64,000 bases of DNA from Parietaria judaica (taxonomy: Eukaryota > Streptophyta > Magnoliopsida > Rosales > Urticaceae): positions 21,385,056 to 21,449,055 of the forward strand of contig OX940868.1 of assembly GCA_954871525.1 (NCBI GenBank), in the 5' to 3' direction. Below, in pieces: positions 11,957-25,216 of the stretch. A program made the position numbers and the translations under genes. Position 1 is the first letter of the stretch. Each line of letters opens with the position of its first letter. The notes beneath the pieces were generated by a model. The model saw only the letters and a program-made list of their open reading frames with translations. It was not told where the DNA came from and did not search any database.

Positions 11957-14655
11957 ATGGAAATTACGATAAAACCCGTATTCGTCACCGTCATCGCCTT
12001 CTTCTTCGTATTCTCTTCCGTGGCGGCTTTCGGTGGGAGTAATGGAAGTGTAGAGCTTTCCGATTTTGATGTTGAAGTTGATTTAACAGAAATCCCGCCA
12101 TATTCTTGGGACTACATTCGAGGTCTGTTTTCTTTTTATTATTTTATTTTGATTTGCATGCATGAGTTGCGTTTTGTGTTTGGATAATTAATTACAGAAA
12201 GAAAAAAAGTATTTACACAGAGCGGCATAAGTACGTGAATGATACTCACAGAGTCTTAACACTAGTTCTTTATTTTGTATTGATCAGTGGAGTTGCCGCA
12301 AAACTTCTCTTCAGCAACAATTGCCATAAATTCCGATGTTACCACTGTGAGTAGTATATAAGTTTATATATATATATATACACACACACATATATATGGG
12401 ATGGGATAGTAGGGGCAAAAGTTCACAATGTAGTGGGAAAATAGTAGTTCCGTCTGATTTCTGTGAAAAAACGTCAATGGACTATCCAACTTTTGTTTTA
12501 AAAAAAAAAGGTTAATGGAGGGACATGTATCACCTCCACACAATCTTACTTGGATTTTAATATTTTATTTATTTATTTTAAATTATCTAGGTCCCCTTCT
12601 ATCAGTATATATTTTTTTTAACGAAATCGGATGGAGATATAATTTTACTAAACATAGGTACTTTTCCCATTATAGAAGTACCAAAGTTATAGTCTTTAAA
12701 TTAGGTACTTTTGCCGCCAATATCCTAATTTCAACGCCTTTCTATAATTTTAAGGTTTAGCATTTACTTTGATTTGTATATGATTATATGAAATAATTTC
12801 AGGACCTTAGCAAAGTGCACAAATATTCAAAGGCAATGTTGCCAATGATATGCTTCAAAGATGGAGGTTTACCTCTTCCAGATTTCTCAAAAGATTCTTT
12901 GAGAGACTTAGGTACAACTTCAATCACATTATAACCAGTTATCGGTTATCTAAACCCTTTTCTTTTTTCTCCAGAAAAACCGGTAACCGAGAAGTTCTCA
13001 GTCCTTCTTTTTCGTTTTTATTATAATACCCTACATTTTATTATACTTATAAATATTTAATATAAACCGGTAAACTCCCGGTTTTAAACCGGAATACCTG
13101 TTTTAAAAACAACATTTTTACCAGTACGGGTATCAGGGTCATCTTGGAAACCTGATTTATACAAAATCGGTACTGCGAGTAGGGGTTTTTGAATTACCAA
13201 AAAACGGATACAGTTAGGAAAAACCGAAAAAAGAAAGAAAAAAAAATCCCCGTTCCCATTTTACTCCTGATTTATATCATAAGAGGTTCCTGCTCCCAAC
13301 TAATAAGAAACTGTTTTTACAAATTTTTTTCTCATGGCTGTAAAATGTTCTTGATCATACTAAGTTTTGACTTTATTTAAATCTTGCAGTGATCAGTGAC
13401 TATAATTTATCTGGTGGGAATATTCAACATCTTAAGAATGTGGACCAATGTTACCCTCTGCTTAAAAATGTTACCTTCAGAATGCCCTATGGAGAGGTTA
13501 TACATATATTATATATAATTTTATAATCATCTTTTATTTTCTTTACCCTTTTTCATTTATACTGATGTGAATAAGAAAAATTCTTTCTTTTCTTAGTTTG
13601 TTCCTGGAATCTATTATGCTGGGCTGTTCAATGGTCTTGGAAAGTTCAGAAATCAGCCAAACTGGGTAGGAATCTATGCATGAATATTATTTTATGAATG
13701 ATTGTCAGTAATGCCCCTGAGCTTTTCATGTTGGTGCACTTTCCCCCCTGAACTTTAGATTTCGACACCAATGACCCGATACCTTCGAAGTAGCACATTC
13801 TCTCCCTTACATTTCGAAAATGACGAATATTATTGGTCACTTGTGCACAACACATGAATTACTAGTTACTCCATGGTACTTTTTCAATTAATTATCGAAC
13901 AAGATCAATAAGTCTAGTTATTCACGATCGATTAAGATAAAAGAAAAAAAAATCAAATTGACGATAATATCCTCAAATTGGAGACAATGTGCTACTTTTT
14001 GAAAGTTTAAGTGGCAAATTACACCGCATGCAAAGTTCAGGGGGGTGCTACTGCCAGTTACTCAATTTAATTTATTTACTTTTTCTTTTAAGAAGACTAA
14101 ATTGAGAATCTTCATTTTGAAATTCAGAATGGTAAAGGCTCAACCTTCTTTTACAGTGCCAATGTGACAATCCAAGCCTGTGAAGACCCCACAAAACATG
14201 GCCAATTTTGTGATCAAACAGTGGAGAATCTCGAGGACAATAATGGAATTTCATTCAATTACACCAGAAATATTTGCCTAGTGAACAAGGATGCCAAAAT
14301 ATACGCCTTAAGCACGCTCCGGCCAATGCAAATCACGGTAAAAGCTAATGAGATTCGCATCAACGGGACACACGGAAGCAAAGAAGTCTCCGTGACATGT
14401 CTTGCTAGAGCGAATGGAATCCCGGAAAAATCCTTCTTGTATGACTATTCAAGCAGGCTGAGCGAGTCTTCTTTGGTCATACCGGTACCGGAGGGGTATA
14501 ATTGGTATTTCTCCATTCAAAATGATGAACCAGAAGAAGGATTGGAAGTGTGTTTAACTCTGGAATGGGAAGTACTATATTGCCCCCATGGCAAAGATGG
14601 GCTAAATTGTTCTTGGAGAGAGTATGCACTTGAGGTTTGTTGTTTTAGCTCTATT

Positions 14656-14691
<36 letters not shown>

Positions 14692-17600
14692 TATTTGTAG
14701 AGCTTTTTAGCACCGGAATTTTGTTCAGGTGAACTTTATTGCTTGAATTTTTTATTTGCATTGTACTTTTCCCCTTGAACATTAATTTTTGTGGAGGATT
14801 TAGAATTTAGCGTTCACGGTTTCAGTCCGGACCGAATTAAAAATTTAAGGAATTAAGTGCACCAAAAATTTAAAAATAGGAGGTAAAGTGCGCATTTTGA
14901 GAATTAGTCTTGTTGTTTAACTGCGCAACTAAGTACCCATTTTCACATAACGTGCAGTATTTATAATTTAGGGTTCATGGTTTCGTTATGGATAAAAATG
15001 AAAATTTAGGGGATAAAACTTAAAAGTGCACATAACTTAAAGTTAGGGGGGAAAGTGCACACGTGAGAAAAATTGAAATTTGGTCACATGTAGTAGCTAC
15101 ACAACATTCTTGTTGATCTGATGATAATTATTATTGTTCTGTAGGCAATTGACCAAGGAAATCTAACATTCCCCGTCAAATATTTCCCGGACGGGAAAAA
15201 CCGATCATCGGAATTGACTAGCTTCCCTTTGGTACCCCTCTTGAGCAAGTCCAATTCAAGCTTTTCTTGGACTTTCTTCGACATGTGGACCAAAATCGCG
15301 GGGGAAAATCTTCACATCGAGCTGAACACGGACCAAGACTTCGAGTACGAAATGTACGTGAGGTTCAACGGCGTGCCGAATTCCGAGCTTTGGGATTACA
15401 AATACGCGAATTACACGGTCACCGGAAACAAAGAGAACTCTTTGATCAAGCTATATGATTCAAGCAAAAGGAGGGTGAATTTGTTCATCTTGTATGCAAG
15501 AGAAGGATGGTGGAGCATTGGATTGAGGTACAAGCTTGATGTGAAAAGTCCTCTTTGCCCTCACACCACAATGGCTGTTTCCATTGAAACATCTCCAGAT
15601 AATTGCTCTCATCATGGGACTCCTTTCTATGATGAGGAAGAAAGTGGAGTCACTGGCTTTCAGTAAGTATTTTTTAAATCTTTTTATTTTTATTTTTTCT
15701 TCTTCTTCTTATGTTTTATTCGAAATTATTATCGGTTCATTACTTTTTGAGGCCTAAACATTGTTTTTCTACAGTATTTAGGAATTCGAATAATTTTATT
15801 CGCACCCCTAAACATTGTTTGTTGGTGCCCTTTCCCCCCTAAACATTATTTCGTGCATTTTTCTCCCTAAAATTCTTGATAAATTTTATAATTTAAATGA
15901 GGTGTTGCTGCAAAACAAAGTTAAGCGGGAAAATAGCACCTACCAGTAAAGTTGAGGTGGAATTGATACAAATTCATTAAAATAAATATGTGCATAGATT
16001 TCTGAAGTTTCCTTACTTATGGTAACTTTGTTTTCAGCTATTGCAATTGCGATACGGACCGTGGCGGATTTGATTGCAGCATTTCTCTCCGCCCGGTATT
16101 TCACTCCGTTTTCGTCATTGTCTCAAATATTGTGGCCATACTGCCAGCATACACAGCACTTTACAAGAAGGTAAGTAAATTAATAAATAAATAAATAAAT
16201 AAATAATGTAATTTTAGTCATTAGCTAAGAAGGTATATGGTAAGTGAATTTAATTGAGTTTTTCTTTAATCAGGAATATTCAGAATTGGTAATTTTCATG
16301 TCTAGTGGAATTGCAAGTGCTTTCTATCACGCATGTGACGAACACCGGTTTTGCGCTCTGCGGTTCGGGATTTTGCAGGTTTGATCAAATTTTTTTGAAG
16401 ACTACGGCCTTAATCGAGAAGTATTTGTATAAAAATTACTTTTAAGAAAAGTAATTTAGTACCCGGAAATTTAGTTAATTTTAATTTTAATATAAAAAGA
16501 TTAAACTAGACGTAACTAAAAATACTTAATTTTTTTTATAAGGGGTGGTCTTCTGTTTTTATAGTAGCGCAATAGAAAGTTCGATTGAAGAACAAGTTCA
16601 TTTACGTTTACCGAACACAGTATATAACTAGAGAATGTGCAAAATCGAAAGCATAAGCACCAACCCCGAACTAGGCCGACATATTCGAATGAATTTTACT
16701 AGAAGAAACGACATTGTTGACCCTTTTGCGTTCCCGGATTTTGCAGTTTATGGATTTCTGGTTGTCTTTCTTGGCTGTGATTAGCACATTTGTGTACCTA
16801 ACAAATGTGAATGAATCTGTGAAGAGAACCATTCATACAATCTCAGTAATTGTCACAGCACTTTTGGCTGTAACAAGTCCTACAAGGTATTAAAATTGTA
16901 ATGTTTTAACTATTTATATTAAATTTGAAATTCAAATTTTCAAATGAGTGTTGGGTTTTCTTGCAGGTCAAGCAACATTCCAGTTGTGCTCTCACTAGGA
17001 GCTTCAGGGCTTCTCATTGGATGGTGGATAGAGTTGCTCAATAGAGTCAACTCTTCTTCATTTTCAATGACAAATTGGTCACAAATTCCTCCAAGGTACA
17101 AACTTCATTTTATACATCAATTTATTTTGTTTATTGTCTTTTATATAATGCTGAATTTAGATACTTGTCAGAACCCGGATCTAGTCTTCGAAGGGGTTGG
17201 CCCTGAGTATTCGGGAGCCCTAGGCGATCTTTTTTCATGAGGCTCTTAATTAATGAATATTGATAGTTTACTTTTACAGTTAGTTATAGAATCACTATTG
17301 CCATCGAATTCACACACAAACAATGCGGTACTGAAATATTTAATTCTTAGCTAGTGAAGTATAAAACATTCAAAAATTATATGTTGGCGAATTGAAAAAA
17401 AAAATACAATACAAGAGAAATTTATAATAACAAATTTTAAAAAATATAAATAATAATAAAACTTACTTTTTAATCACGTTGTTATGAATAATTATCATAG
17501 GGAAGTATCTTATTTTGGATATAAAGAAAAAGCATGTCAAATCATCACCATTTAATAAAAAAATGTTTCATTTAGAAAGAGAAAAAAAAAAGATTACTAC

Positions 17601-18690
17601 AGCATGGCTCGAACATGGGAACTCGTGCGTAAAAAAGACATATAATATAAGTATGTGTAAGTTAAATAGTATTTATTAAAATTTTGAGACCCTTTCAACT
17701 AAATTTATTTTAATCGATTTTGTGGGGCCTAGGCACGGGCCTAGTCTGCCTATGCTTAGGGCCGGCTCTGCTCCGCCATCACATATTATAATATACTAAT
17801 CATAATATACAGTTTCGAGGATATATAGTCGACAATTTATGACTCAAATCCATTGGCCCCGACCGGACCGCTCCAACCCTTTTATAAATTTCTTTGATTT
17901 ATTAGTTTCTATGGTGGAAGGCGATTTATCGGACCAAAATAGGCTCAACATCATAATTTAGAATTTGGAATTTGGAATTTTGTTATCTTTTTTTTATTCT
18001 CTCTCCACAACTATAAAATTATCCGAAAATAAGGGTTTTCTTCTCAAATTGCGGTTTTGCACGTAAATTTTTGTGAAATAATACTCTATATTTAATTTAA
18101 AATATTTGCAGATTGGAGACGATAAAAAATTGGCCACATGATCTTATGAAGGATTTTCACAAACGGTACCGATGGAAATTTGTGCTTCTTGGCTTGCTGA
18201 CATCAGCAATGGCTATTCTCAGCAGGGTCCTCACTCAACCTCAGACATATTGGATATGCCACAGGTTACTACAACTTTATGATTATATTATATTATATTA
18301 TATTATATTATAATATAAATGCGGTTAAAAAAATTAAATTTTACGACTGCCGAATACCAAAAAAGTGACTTTTGCATTCTAAAAATTGGGTATTCGGTTA
18401 TTTTTTTTATAAAATACTAAAAATTGGTATTATTGATTTTTTAAAGAAAAAAAATTATTTTATCATAACAAATAAATAGCTTGACTGCGTTATTACGTTT
18501 TTATTTATTTAATAACCATATTTTTTTTGTGTTTTTCTTTTTTTCTTTTTGCAGTTTGTGGCATGTTTCTATATACATGTGTCCTTTCTTTTTCCTTTGG
18601 TCAAAAAGAGATTATCACGATGCTGAAGATAATGTTTCATCCTATGAATTAGCTCATATTCAACAAAACATCTCCACAATACCAAAATAG
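11957..18690 (+). CDS. TMEM8/PGAP6-like seven-pass membrane protein with EGF-like domain
   Basis: Exons: 11957-12122, 12288-12346, 12803-12911, 13390-13496, 13597-13665, 14128-14634, 15145-15662, 16038-16170, 16274-16378, 16747-16886, 16967-17095, 18112-18264, 18555-18690. They sum to 2331 nt, 776 residues, with all phases consistent. The N-terminus is a signal peptide (about 1-27), followed by a long, N-glycosylation-rich extracellular region. A Cys-rich EGF-like segment (..HYCNCDTDRGGFDCS) lies near residue 512. About seven hydrophobic segments follow to the C-terminus. Motifs FYHACDEHR and HSLWHVS match the conserved Ser/His/Asp positions of the CREST membrane hydrolase superfamily (TMEM8, PAQR, alkaline ceramidase, Per1). 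Animal TMEM8A/PGAP6 is a GPI-specific phospholipase A2, so a role in GPI-anchor lipid cleavage is inference only. Intron 11 (about 1 kb) and introns 5-7 carry MITE-like repeats. Confidence 0.88.
13706..14053. mobile_element. Foldback/MITE-like repeat in TMEM8-like intron 5
   Basis: The left ~100 bp (CAGTAATGCCCCTGAGCTTT..) and the reverse complement of the right ~100 bp (CAGTAGCACCCCCCTGAACTTT..) align imperfectly, including a shared AAGTAGCACATT..TCTCC inner block. No target duplication is evident, so it is an old insertion. Related CCCCCCTGAACTTT-type fragments occur in introns 6 and 7 (about 14720-15060 and 15770-15960). Confidence 0.6.
17192..17770. mobile_element. Degenerate hAT-like non-autonomous element in TMEM8-like intron 11
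   Basis: The right end ..CTTAGGGCCGGCTCTG pairs imperfectly with the left AGGGGTTGGCCCTGAG, and both are followed inward by related CCTAGGC sequence. Ends built on GGGCCGGCCCTG are typical of plant hAT MITEs. No clear 8-bp target duplication remains. Confidence 0.4.
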
Positions 18691-19025
18691 GACCAATTTC
18701 TAGCTTTTGGGCATCCATATTTGAATTATATATATATAGATGGTTTTTTTTTTTGAAGGCAGATGATTTATCATATTAAATACTAGTTTTAGTGTAAATG
18801 AAAATTATATTAATAGAAATTATTGAAGATTGAAGTGTACCCTTTTGACCTGTTTTTTCAATCAATTTGTTTTTGTTGAAGTTAAAAGCCGAAGTTACAA
18901 ATGAGTACTTGTGTAAATACGGTTTATTTAAAGTTCAATCTTTTACATGAGAAAAATAATCACCTTAATTAAAAGATATTTTAAACAAAAAATGAACTTC
19001 AAAATTCTTAATAATGTGTATTTAT
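18691..19025 (+). other. 3' flank of TMEM8-like gene
   Basis: AT-rich 3' untranslated or flanking sequence up to the copia insertion. I see no gene here. Confidence 0.6.
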
Positions 19026-19381
19026 TGTAAGACTTTATTGTGATTATAACATCAATTAAAATCACCAATATGCGGAAGAAAAGATCGGCGTACCTCCAGC
19101 CATTGTTAACCGATGACCAAGCTTGAGGATGTCGTAAAACTTGATTCTTTGAGGTCTTCCGAGCCCCAGTTCTTTCTCTCTCTCAGAAATGGTGTATGAG
19201 AACGAATGAGAGTGGTTACTAGACTTGGGGACCAAAAAACGAATGAAAACCCTCACTATTTGTAACTGCCCATCAACACTTACTATTCAAACGTGGGTAT
19301 TCCGAAAATTCTGTATTGTGGCATATTGAAGTATTCAAATATTGATCACTTTATGACGTCATTAAGAGAAAATAACTTACA
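19026..19381 (-). repeat. 3' LTR of the copia element
   Basis: 356 bp, TGTAAG...CTTACA, same length as the partner LTR with five substitutions. The element reads on the minus strand, so this is its downstream LTR. Confidence 0.97.
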
Positions 19382-19689
19382 TTCTCCCACTTGATCAATA
19401 TAAGTTTCAATATACCCAAAAAATAAGAAAACAAATACATGAATCATGGCGATATGTCCTTTGATAAGAATAAGTAGTACCTCCCATGTATCACAATGCA
19501 TATGTTTCTTATAATCAATAATAAATTGTAACTTAATGAATAAACCTGATGTCTATTCTTGGTCCAAACCAAATTGATGATTCTTTTGATTAAGCAACAT
19601 AATCATTTACCGAATATACGTATACAAACATAAACAAGAATACATCATAACAAGAGTTTCAAAGACAACATCGTTCTTATAACGAAAAG

Positions 19690-20928
19690 TCACATCCGGG
19701 AACCAAGTCCCATACTTTTAACATGATCCTCAAATTTTCCTGGTGGCATGCCTTTAGTCAGAGGATCTGCTATCATTTTGTCAGTACTTATATGCTCAAT
19801 GATAACTGATTTGTCTTTCACACGCTCTCTAATGGCTAAATACTTGATGTCGATATACCTGCTCCGACTTCCACTTTTGTTGTTTTTAGCCATAAAGACA
19901 GCAGCTGAATTATCACAATACAACTTCAGGGGTCTGCAAATAGAATCCATGATTCTAAGCTTGGAAATGAAACCCTTAATCCATACACCGTGATCAGTAG
20001 CCTCAAAACAAGACACAAACTCGGCTTCCATGGTCGAGGTAGCCGTCAAAGTTTGTTTGGCACTCCTCCATGATACTGCTCCACCAGCCAACATAAAAAT
20101 GTAACCAGAAGTTGATTTTCGTGAATCAACACAGCCAGCAAAATCAGAATCAGAGTAGCCGATAACTTCCAAATTGTTTGATTGTCTGTATACGAGCATG
20201 TAGTCTCGAGTCCCCTTCAGATATCGCAATACCTTCTTTGCAGCTTTCCAATGCTCAATGCCTGGATTACTTTGGTATCTTCCCAACATTCCGACAATGA
20301 ATGCAATGTCAGGTCTAGTACAGACCTGAGCATACATCAAGCTTCCAACGGCTGAAGCATACAGAATACTTCTCATTTGTTCCTGTTCCAAATCATTTTT
20401 CGGGCACTGGTTCAAGTTAAACTTGTCACCTTTCACAATGGGAGCTATACTAGGTGAACAATCTTTCATCCGAAATCTCTCCAAAACTTTGTTGATATAT
20501 GTCTCCTGAGACATACCCAGAGTACAAAGTGCTCTGTCGCGATGTATCTTTATCCCAATGACGTAAGATGCATCACCTAAATCCTTCATATCAAAGTTTT
20601 TGGATAGAAATTGTTTCACTTCATATATCATATCCCTATTGTTACTAGCAAGCAAAATATCATCAACGTACAGAATTAAGAAACAAGTTTTGCTCCCACT
20701 AACCTTCTGGTATATGCAATTATCCATAACATTTTCTTCGAAACCGAATGAAGAAATAACATCATGAAATTTTAAATACCATTGACGTGAGGCTTGTTTC
20801 AAACCGTATATTGATTTTTTGAGCTTGCATACCAAGTGCTCACCGCGACTAGAGGGAAACCCTTCAGGTTGTTTCATGAATACCTCTTCCTCTAGTTCTC
20901 CATTTAGAAAAGCCGTTTTCACATCCAT
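19690..20928 (-). pseudogene. Copia pol, distal part: reverse transcriptase and RNase H
   Basis: 412 codons after the first Met. They continue in the same frame as the upstream gag-pol reading, from which they are separated by one TAG and four sense codons. The segment opens with the RT motif MDVKTAFLNGELEEEVFM, then KQASRQWY and the catalytic YVDDILLAS. RNase H follows, with SDSDFAG, STMEAEF and DNSAA supplying acidic residues. The C-terminus DPLTKGMPPGKFEDHV is the usual copia ending. With the stop upstream, this part cannot be made as one polyprotein unless the stop is read through. Confidence 0.92.
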
Positions 20929-20940
20929 TTGTTGTAATTC

Positions 20941-23763
20941 CTAATCAAAATGTGCAACTAATGCCATGATTATCCAAAGTGAATCTTTCTTTGATACAGG
21001 AGAAAATGTTTCCTTGTAATCGATTCCTTCTTTCTGATTGAACCCTTTGGCAACGAGTCTGGCCTTGTATCTCTCAATGTTACCCGATGAGTCTTTCTTG
21101 GTCTTAAAGACCCATTTACACCCTATGGCTTTCGCTCCTTCAGGTAACTCAACAAGTTCCCATACCCCGTTTGATGCCATCGAATTCATCTCATCGCCCA
21201 TAGCATCATACCAAAATTTTGATTCATTACAACTCATGGCTTGTGAAAACGTCTCGGGATCATTTTTGGCTCCAACATTAAAGTCCGACTCTTGTAAATA
21301 CACAAAGTAATCACCAGGGATTGCTGTCTTTCTCGTTTTAGTAGATCTTCTTAATGCTGTATCAACATTCTCCTGAGTATCGTGTTGATCAACTGCTTGT
21401 TCATTCACCAATGGTTCTTCTTGAACAACTTGATCTACTAGATCGTTATCAGCATGTGGAATTACATCTTGTCGTTCAATCGCAATTCGATCTTGAGTAG
21501 CATTTTTAACGACAATGATCTGATCAATTGACGAAGAAGGTTGCGCATCAGCATGATCACGTTCAGAAAAAGTGTTCTTAAAGCGATCCCTCCCACTGAT
21601 CATATCATTCTCAAGAAATTTCGCATTTCTTGATTCCACAATCCTTGTGCTATGAGATGGATAGTAAAATCTATATCCTTTGGACCGCTCGGCATATCCA
21701 ATGAAATACCCGCTAATGGTTCTAGGATCCAGTTTCTTCTCTTGTGGATTATATATTCTTACTTCAGACGGACATCCCCAAATGCGTACATGATGCAAAC
21801 TTGGTTTCCAACCTTTAAACAATTCAAAAGGTGTCTTTGGGACAGACTTTGTTGGAACCCGGTTTAGTATGTACACTGCCGTCTTAAGAGCATCAGTCCA
21901 CAAGGTCGTCGGGAGTTCGGCATTACTGCGCATACTCCTCACCATCTCCATCAAGGTCCGGTTTCTTCTTTCAGCTACACCATTCTCGCTAGGAGATCCT
22001 GGATTGGTGTATTGAGCAACTATTCCATGCTCTTGAAGAAACTTAGCAAATGGACCTGATGCTTGACCACTTTCGGTGTATCTACCATAATACTCTCCTC
22101 CTCTGTCAGTCCTGACAATCTTGATTTGCTTCTCACATTGTTTTTCTACTTCTGTCTTAAAAACCTTTAAGACATCCAACGCTTCACTTTTGTTATGAAG
22201 CAAGTAGACATACATGTACCGAGAGAAGTCATCAATAAAGGAGATAAAGTATTTTGGACCATTTTGCATATCCATATCTGGACAACAAATATCTGAATGG
22301 ATGATTTCAAGTAATTGAGAACTTCGATGTGCACCCTTTTTTGATATCTTAGTCTGCTTTCCCTTTATGCAGTCGACACAAATCTCAAAGTCAGCAAAAT
22401 CTAAAGCACTAAGTACTCCATCATTTACTAACCTCTTGATTCTATCCTTAGAGATATGTCCCAATCTCCGATGCCACAACACAGAAGATTCTTCGTTTTC
22501 AACACATCGTTTAATGCCAGTTTTAACATACATAACAGAGTTAGTGGTGTTACTTTGCAAATTCATCATAAATAGACCATTGCACAAAATTCCATTCCCA
22601 ACAACATTTGATTTATAAAATAAACTAAATGATGTTTCAAAGAAATTGAAAGCATAACCGAAAGGCAATAGTCTAGATACTGAAATCAAATTCCTGGAAA
22701 ATCCAGGTACATAAAAGACATCATGCAAAGTCAAAATAAAACCACTAGACAAAGTAATCTGGCAAGTTCCAACAAATTCAACAGCCGAGCGCATTTTGTT
22801 TCCTGAATAAATGTTCCGCTCATTTCCCGCTGGTTTCCGCAGGTTTGTCATTTCCTGCAAAGATGTTGAAACATGGATTGAAGAACCATAGTCAACCCAC
22901 CATGTGTTACCATGAACATCAGCCATATTAGATTCATAACAAACAAGGGAGATTGTGTTACCTTTATTTTTCAGCCACTGTTGGAACTTCAAGCAATCCT
23001 TCTTCATGTGCCCTTTCTTTTTACAGAAAAAGCACTTGAATTCTTTACTAATTCCACCTTGAATGGGCATTTTCTCTTTTCCTTTATCCTTATGATGCTT
23101 TTTCCCTTTCTTGTTGGTTGTCAGCATTACAGTCTCTCCTTGCTCCATCATCAAACGGCTTTCCTCTTGAACACACATGGTCAAAAGTTCATTCATAGAC
23201 CATTTATCCTTATGTGTGTTGTAGGATATCTTAAAGGGGCCGAATTGATGGGGAAGAGTTCTCAGTATGTAATGGACCAAGAAAGTATCAGACATCTCAA
23301 CCTCCAATGTTTTCAGTTTTGCCGCAATGTCCCGCATCTTCATGATGTGCTCACGCACACCACCGAGACCAGTAAGCTTCAGTGACGAGAATCGCCCAAT
23401 GAGGGTACTTGCAAGTGACTTGTCAGAAGTTTGAAATTGTTCTTCAATCGCCTCCAAGAGCGAACGAACATTTTCATACTTCTCAACCGAACCCCTTAAT
23501 CCAGCACTTATGTGAGTCTTTATGAACATAACAGAGAGCCGGTTAGACTTCTCCCATTTTTCATGAAGCTCACTTTCTTCATTGCTGGAGTTCAAGGCCG
23601 GTGGCTCATCCTTGCGAATGGCATAGTCCATGTCAGCAACTCCTAAATAAAGGAGTACCCTTTCTTTCCAAACAGTGTAGTTTTCACCGTTCAACATAGG
23701 AACTTCAACTTTGAGATCATTAGTATTCATAGAATGTGATGCTGCAAAAATATACATGCACAA
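20941..23763 (-). pseudogene. Copia gag-protease-integrase and start of RT, ended by in-frame stop
   Basis: 940 codons. Gag has the retrotransposon capsid fold region and a CX2CX4HX4C zinc knuckle (CFFCKKKGHMKKDC). The protease position reads WWVDYGSS, where the family has the aspartic D[S/T]G triad, so the middle residue is changed to Tyr. Integrase shows HRRLGH and CVDC (the HHCC zinc module) and the D, D, E residues in HSDICC, RTDRGGEY and SENGVAERRN. RT begins before the reading stops at TAG (20941-20943), just upstream of MDVKTAFLNG. The stop lies inside the RT domain rather than at a gag-pol boundary, so a nonsense mutation is the simple explanation. Confidence 0.93.
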
Positions 23764-24841
23764 TAAGCCTTAAAAAAAAATTTATGAGACTAAATTTTCA
23801 ATGTTATGTATTACCAATGTAAAGCACATAATAATGAATCTATAGACATATAACTTGCATGTGGGCTAAAGTTATACTCAATTAGAAACATTTCAATAAA
23901 CCAATAAAACTATCAAAAATTATCTTCCTTTTCTTAATTCCTGTGGGTAGATTAAGAAATATAATTTTGATATTTTATTCTAATTAATCATACAAAATTC
24001 AACAAAATATCATGTGGGATGAATTTTATCAAACTTCGTACTATTAACTACAACCAATGTTTTGTATGTGATTCTATTCGTACATATGTTTTTTTGAAAA
24101 ATTTAAAGATGCTGTGGCTACTCTTTAAATAAATAAAAACACATTAAAATCACTCAACATTAACTTAAATATATCATGACATTTAATCATCAACCAGATG
24201 CATGATTATATATACACAGTATGAAAATTGCAAATTTGATATATAACATCATGACATCATTTTGTAATGTGCATATAAAATCAATCAGATTACATGTGCA
24301 TAACTCCAAAAATTATATAAAACCAAAATTCAAAACAAAGTGAAAATCAAATAAAAATAATTATTATTATTATTATCTTAATCATTTTCGCAACTGATGT
24401 CATTAGAAAATAATCTCATAATAAATTATGTGTAAAGAACAACTCATAAAACTATGAACATGGGCTAATGTTTAAATAAGCAAGGTTTTTAATGAATCAG
24501 GCCCAACAAAAGGAATCAGCCCAAAAAGGGCCAGTAGGGGTGAAAAACGACAAGAATAGTGAAAAACGACAACCCCTTAACAAACGACGCAAAACGACGT
24601 CAGAGGCTAAATGACATGTCGTTTATAGTCGTCTTCAACCTTCAGACGGGTCGAAATAACCCAGTTACGACCCTATTCATGACCCGGATATTTCTCCCTC
24701 ATTTTTGCATCAAAATAATCGTTTTAAAGCCCAGAATTCATAGAAATCGAATTTACATGAGTTTCCCATAATTATTTTCAAGTTTTAACGTCAAAAACGA
24801 AAGACCAAAAAAGGTGAAACAAGGCAGAGGCTATATTATAC

Positions 24842-24853
24842 GCTCTGATACCA
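24842..24853 (-). promoter_or_regulatory. Primer-binding site (tRNA-iMet) of the copia element
   Basis: The minus strand reads TGGTATCAGAGC two bases after the 5' LTR. This is the standard complement of the plant initiator tRNA-Met 3' end. Confidence 0.95.
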
Positions 24854-24855
24854 AC

Positions 24856-25211
24856 TGTAAGACTTTATTGTGATTATAACATCAATTAAAATCACCAATA
24901 TGCGGAAGAAAAGATCGGCGTACCTCCAGCCATTGTTAACCGATGACCAAGCTTGAGGATGTCGTAAAACTTGATTCTTTGAGGTCTTCCGAGCCCTAGT
25001 TCTTTCTCTCTCTCAGAAATGGTGTATGAGAACGAATGAGAGTGGTTACTAGACTTGGGGACCAAAAAACGAATGAAAACCCTCACTATTTGTAACTGAC
25101 CATCAACAGTTACTATTCAAACGTGGGTATTCCGAAAATTATGTATTGTGGCATATTGAAGTATTCAAATATTGATCACTTTATGACATCATTAAGAGAA
25201 AATAACTTACA
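24856..25211 (-). repeat. 5' LTR of the copia element
   Basis: 356 bp, followed on the plus strand by target duplication TTTAT. It should hold the element's promoter. Partner at 19026-19381. Confidence 0.97.
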
Positions 25212-25216
25212 TTTAT

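Larger units (their letters stand above)
19026..25211 (-). mobile_element. Complete Ty1/copia LTR retrotransposon (6186 bp)
   Basis: Two 356-bp LTRs (19026-19381 and 24856-25211) begin TGTAAG and end CTTACA. The 5-bp target duplication TTTAT lies at 19021-19025 and 25212-25216. On the minus strand the 5' LTR is the right one. Next to it is a primer-binding site, TGGTATCAGAGC, matching plant initiator tRNA-Met (24842-24853). A polypurine tract AAGTGGGAGAA abuts the 3' LTR (19382-19392). Domain order gag, protease, integrase, RT, RNase H defines copia. The LTRs differ at five positions by my reading (about 98.6% identical), so the insertion is young. It lies about 335 bp past the TMEM8-like stop codon and interrupts no gene. 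Confidence 0.98.

Noticed and set aside
20941..20943. Programmed stop-codon readthrough between copia ORFs
   Set aside because: The TAG lies within the reverse transcriptase domain and its 3' context is not the usual CARYYA readthrough signal. A single-base nonsense change is simpler.
24842..24853. tRNA-Met gene remnant
   Set aside because: It is only the 12-nt primer-binding site at the correct place beside the LTR. The same motif at about 38590 has the same explanation.
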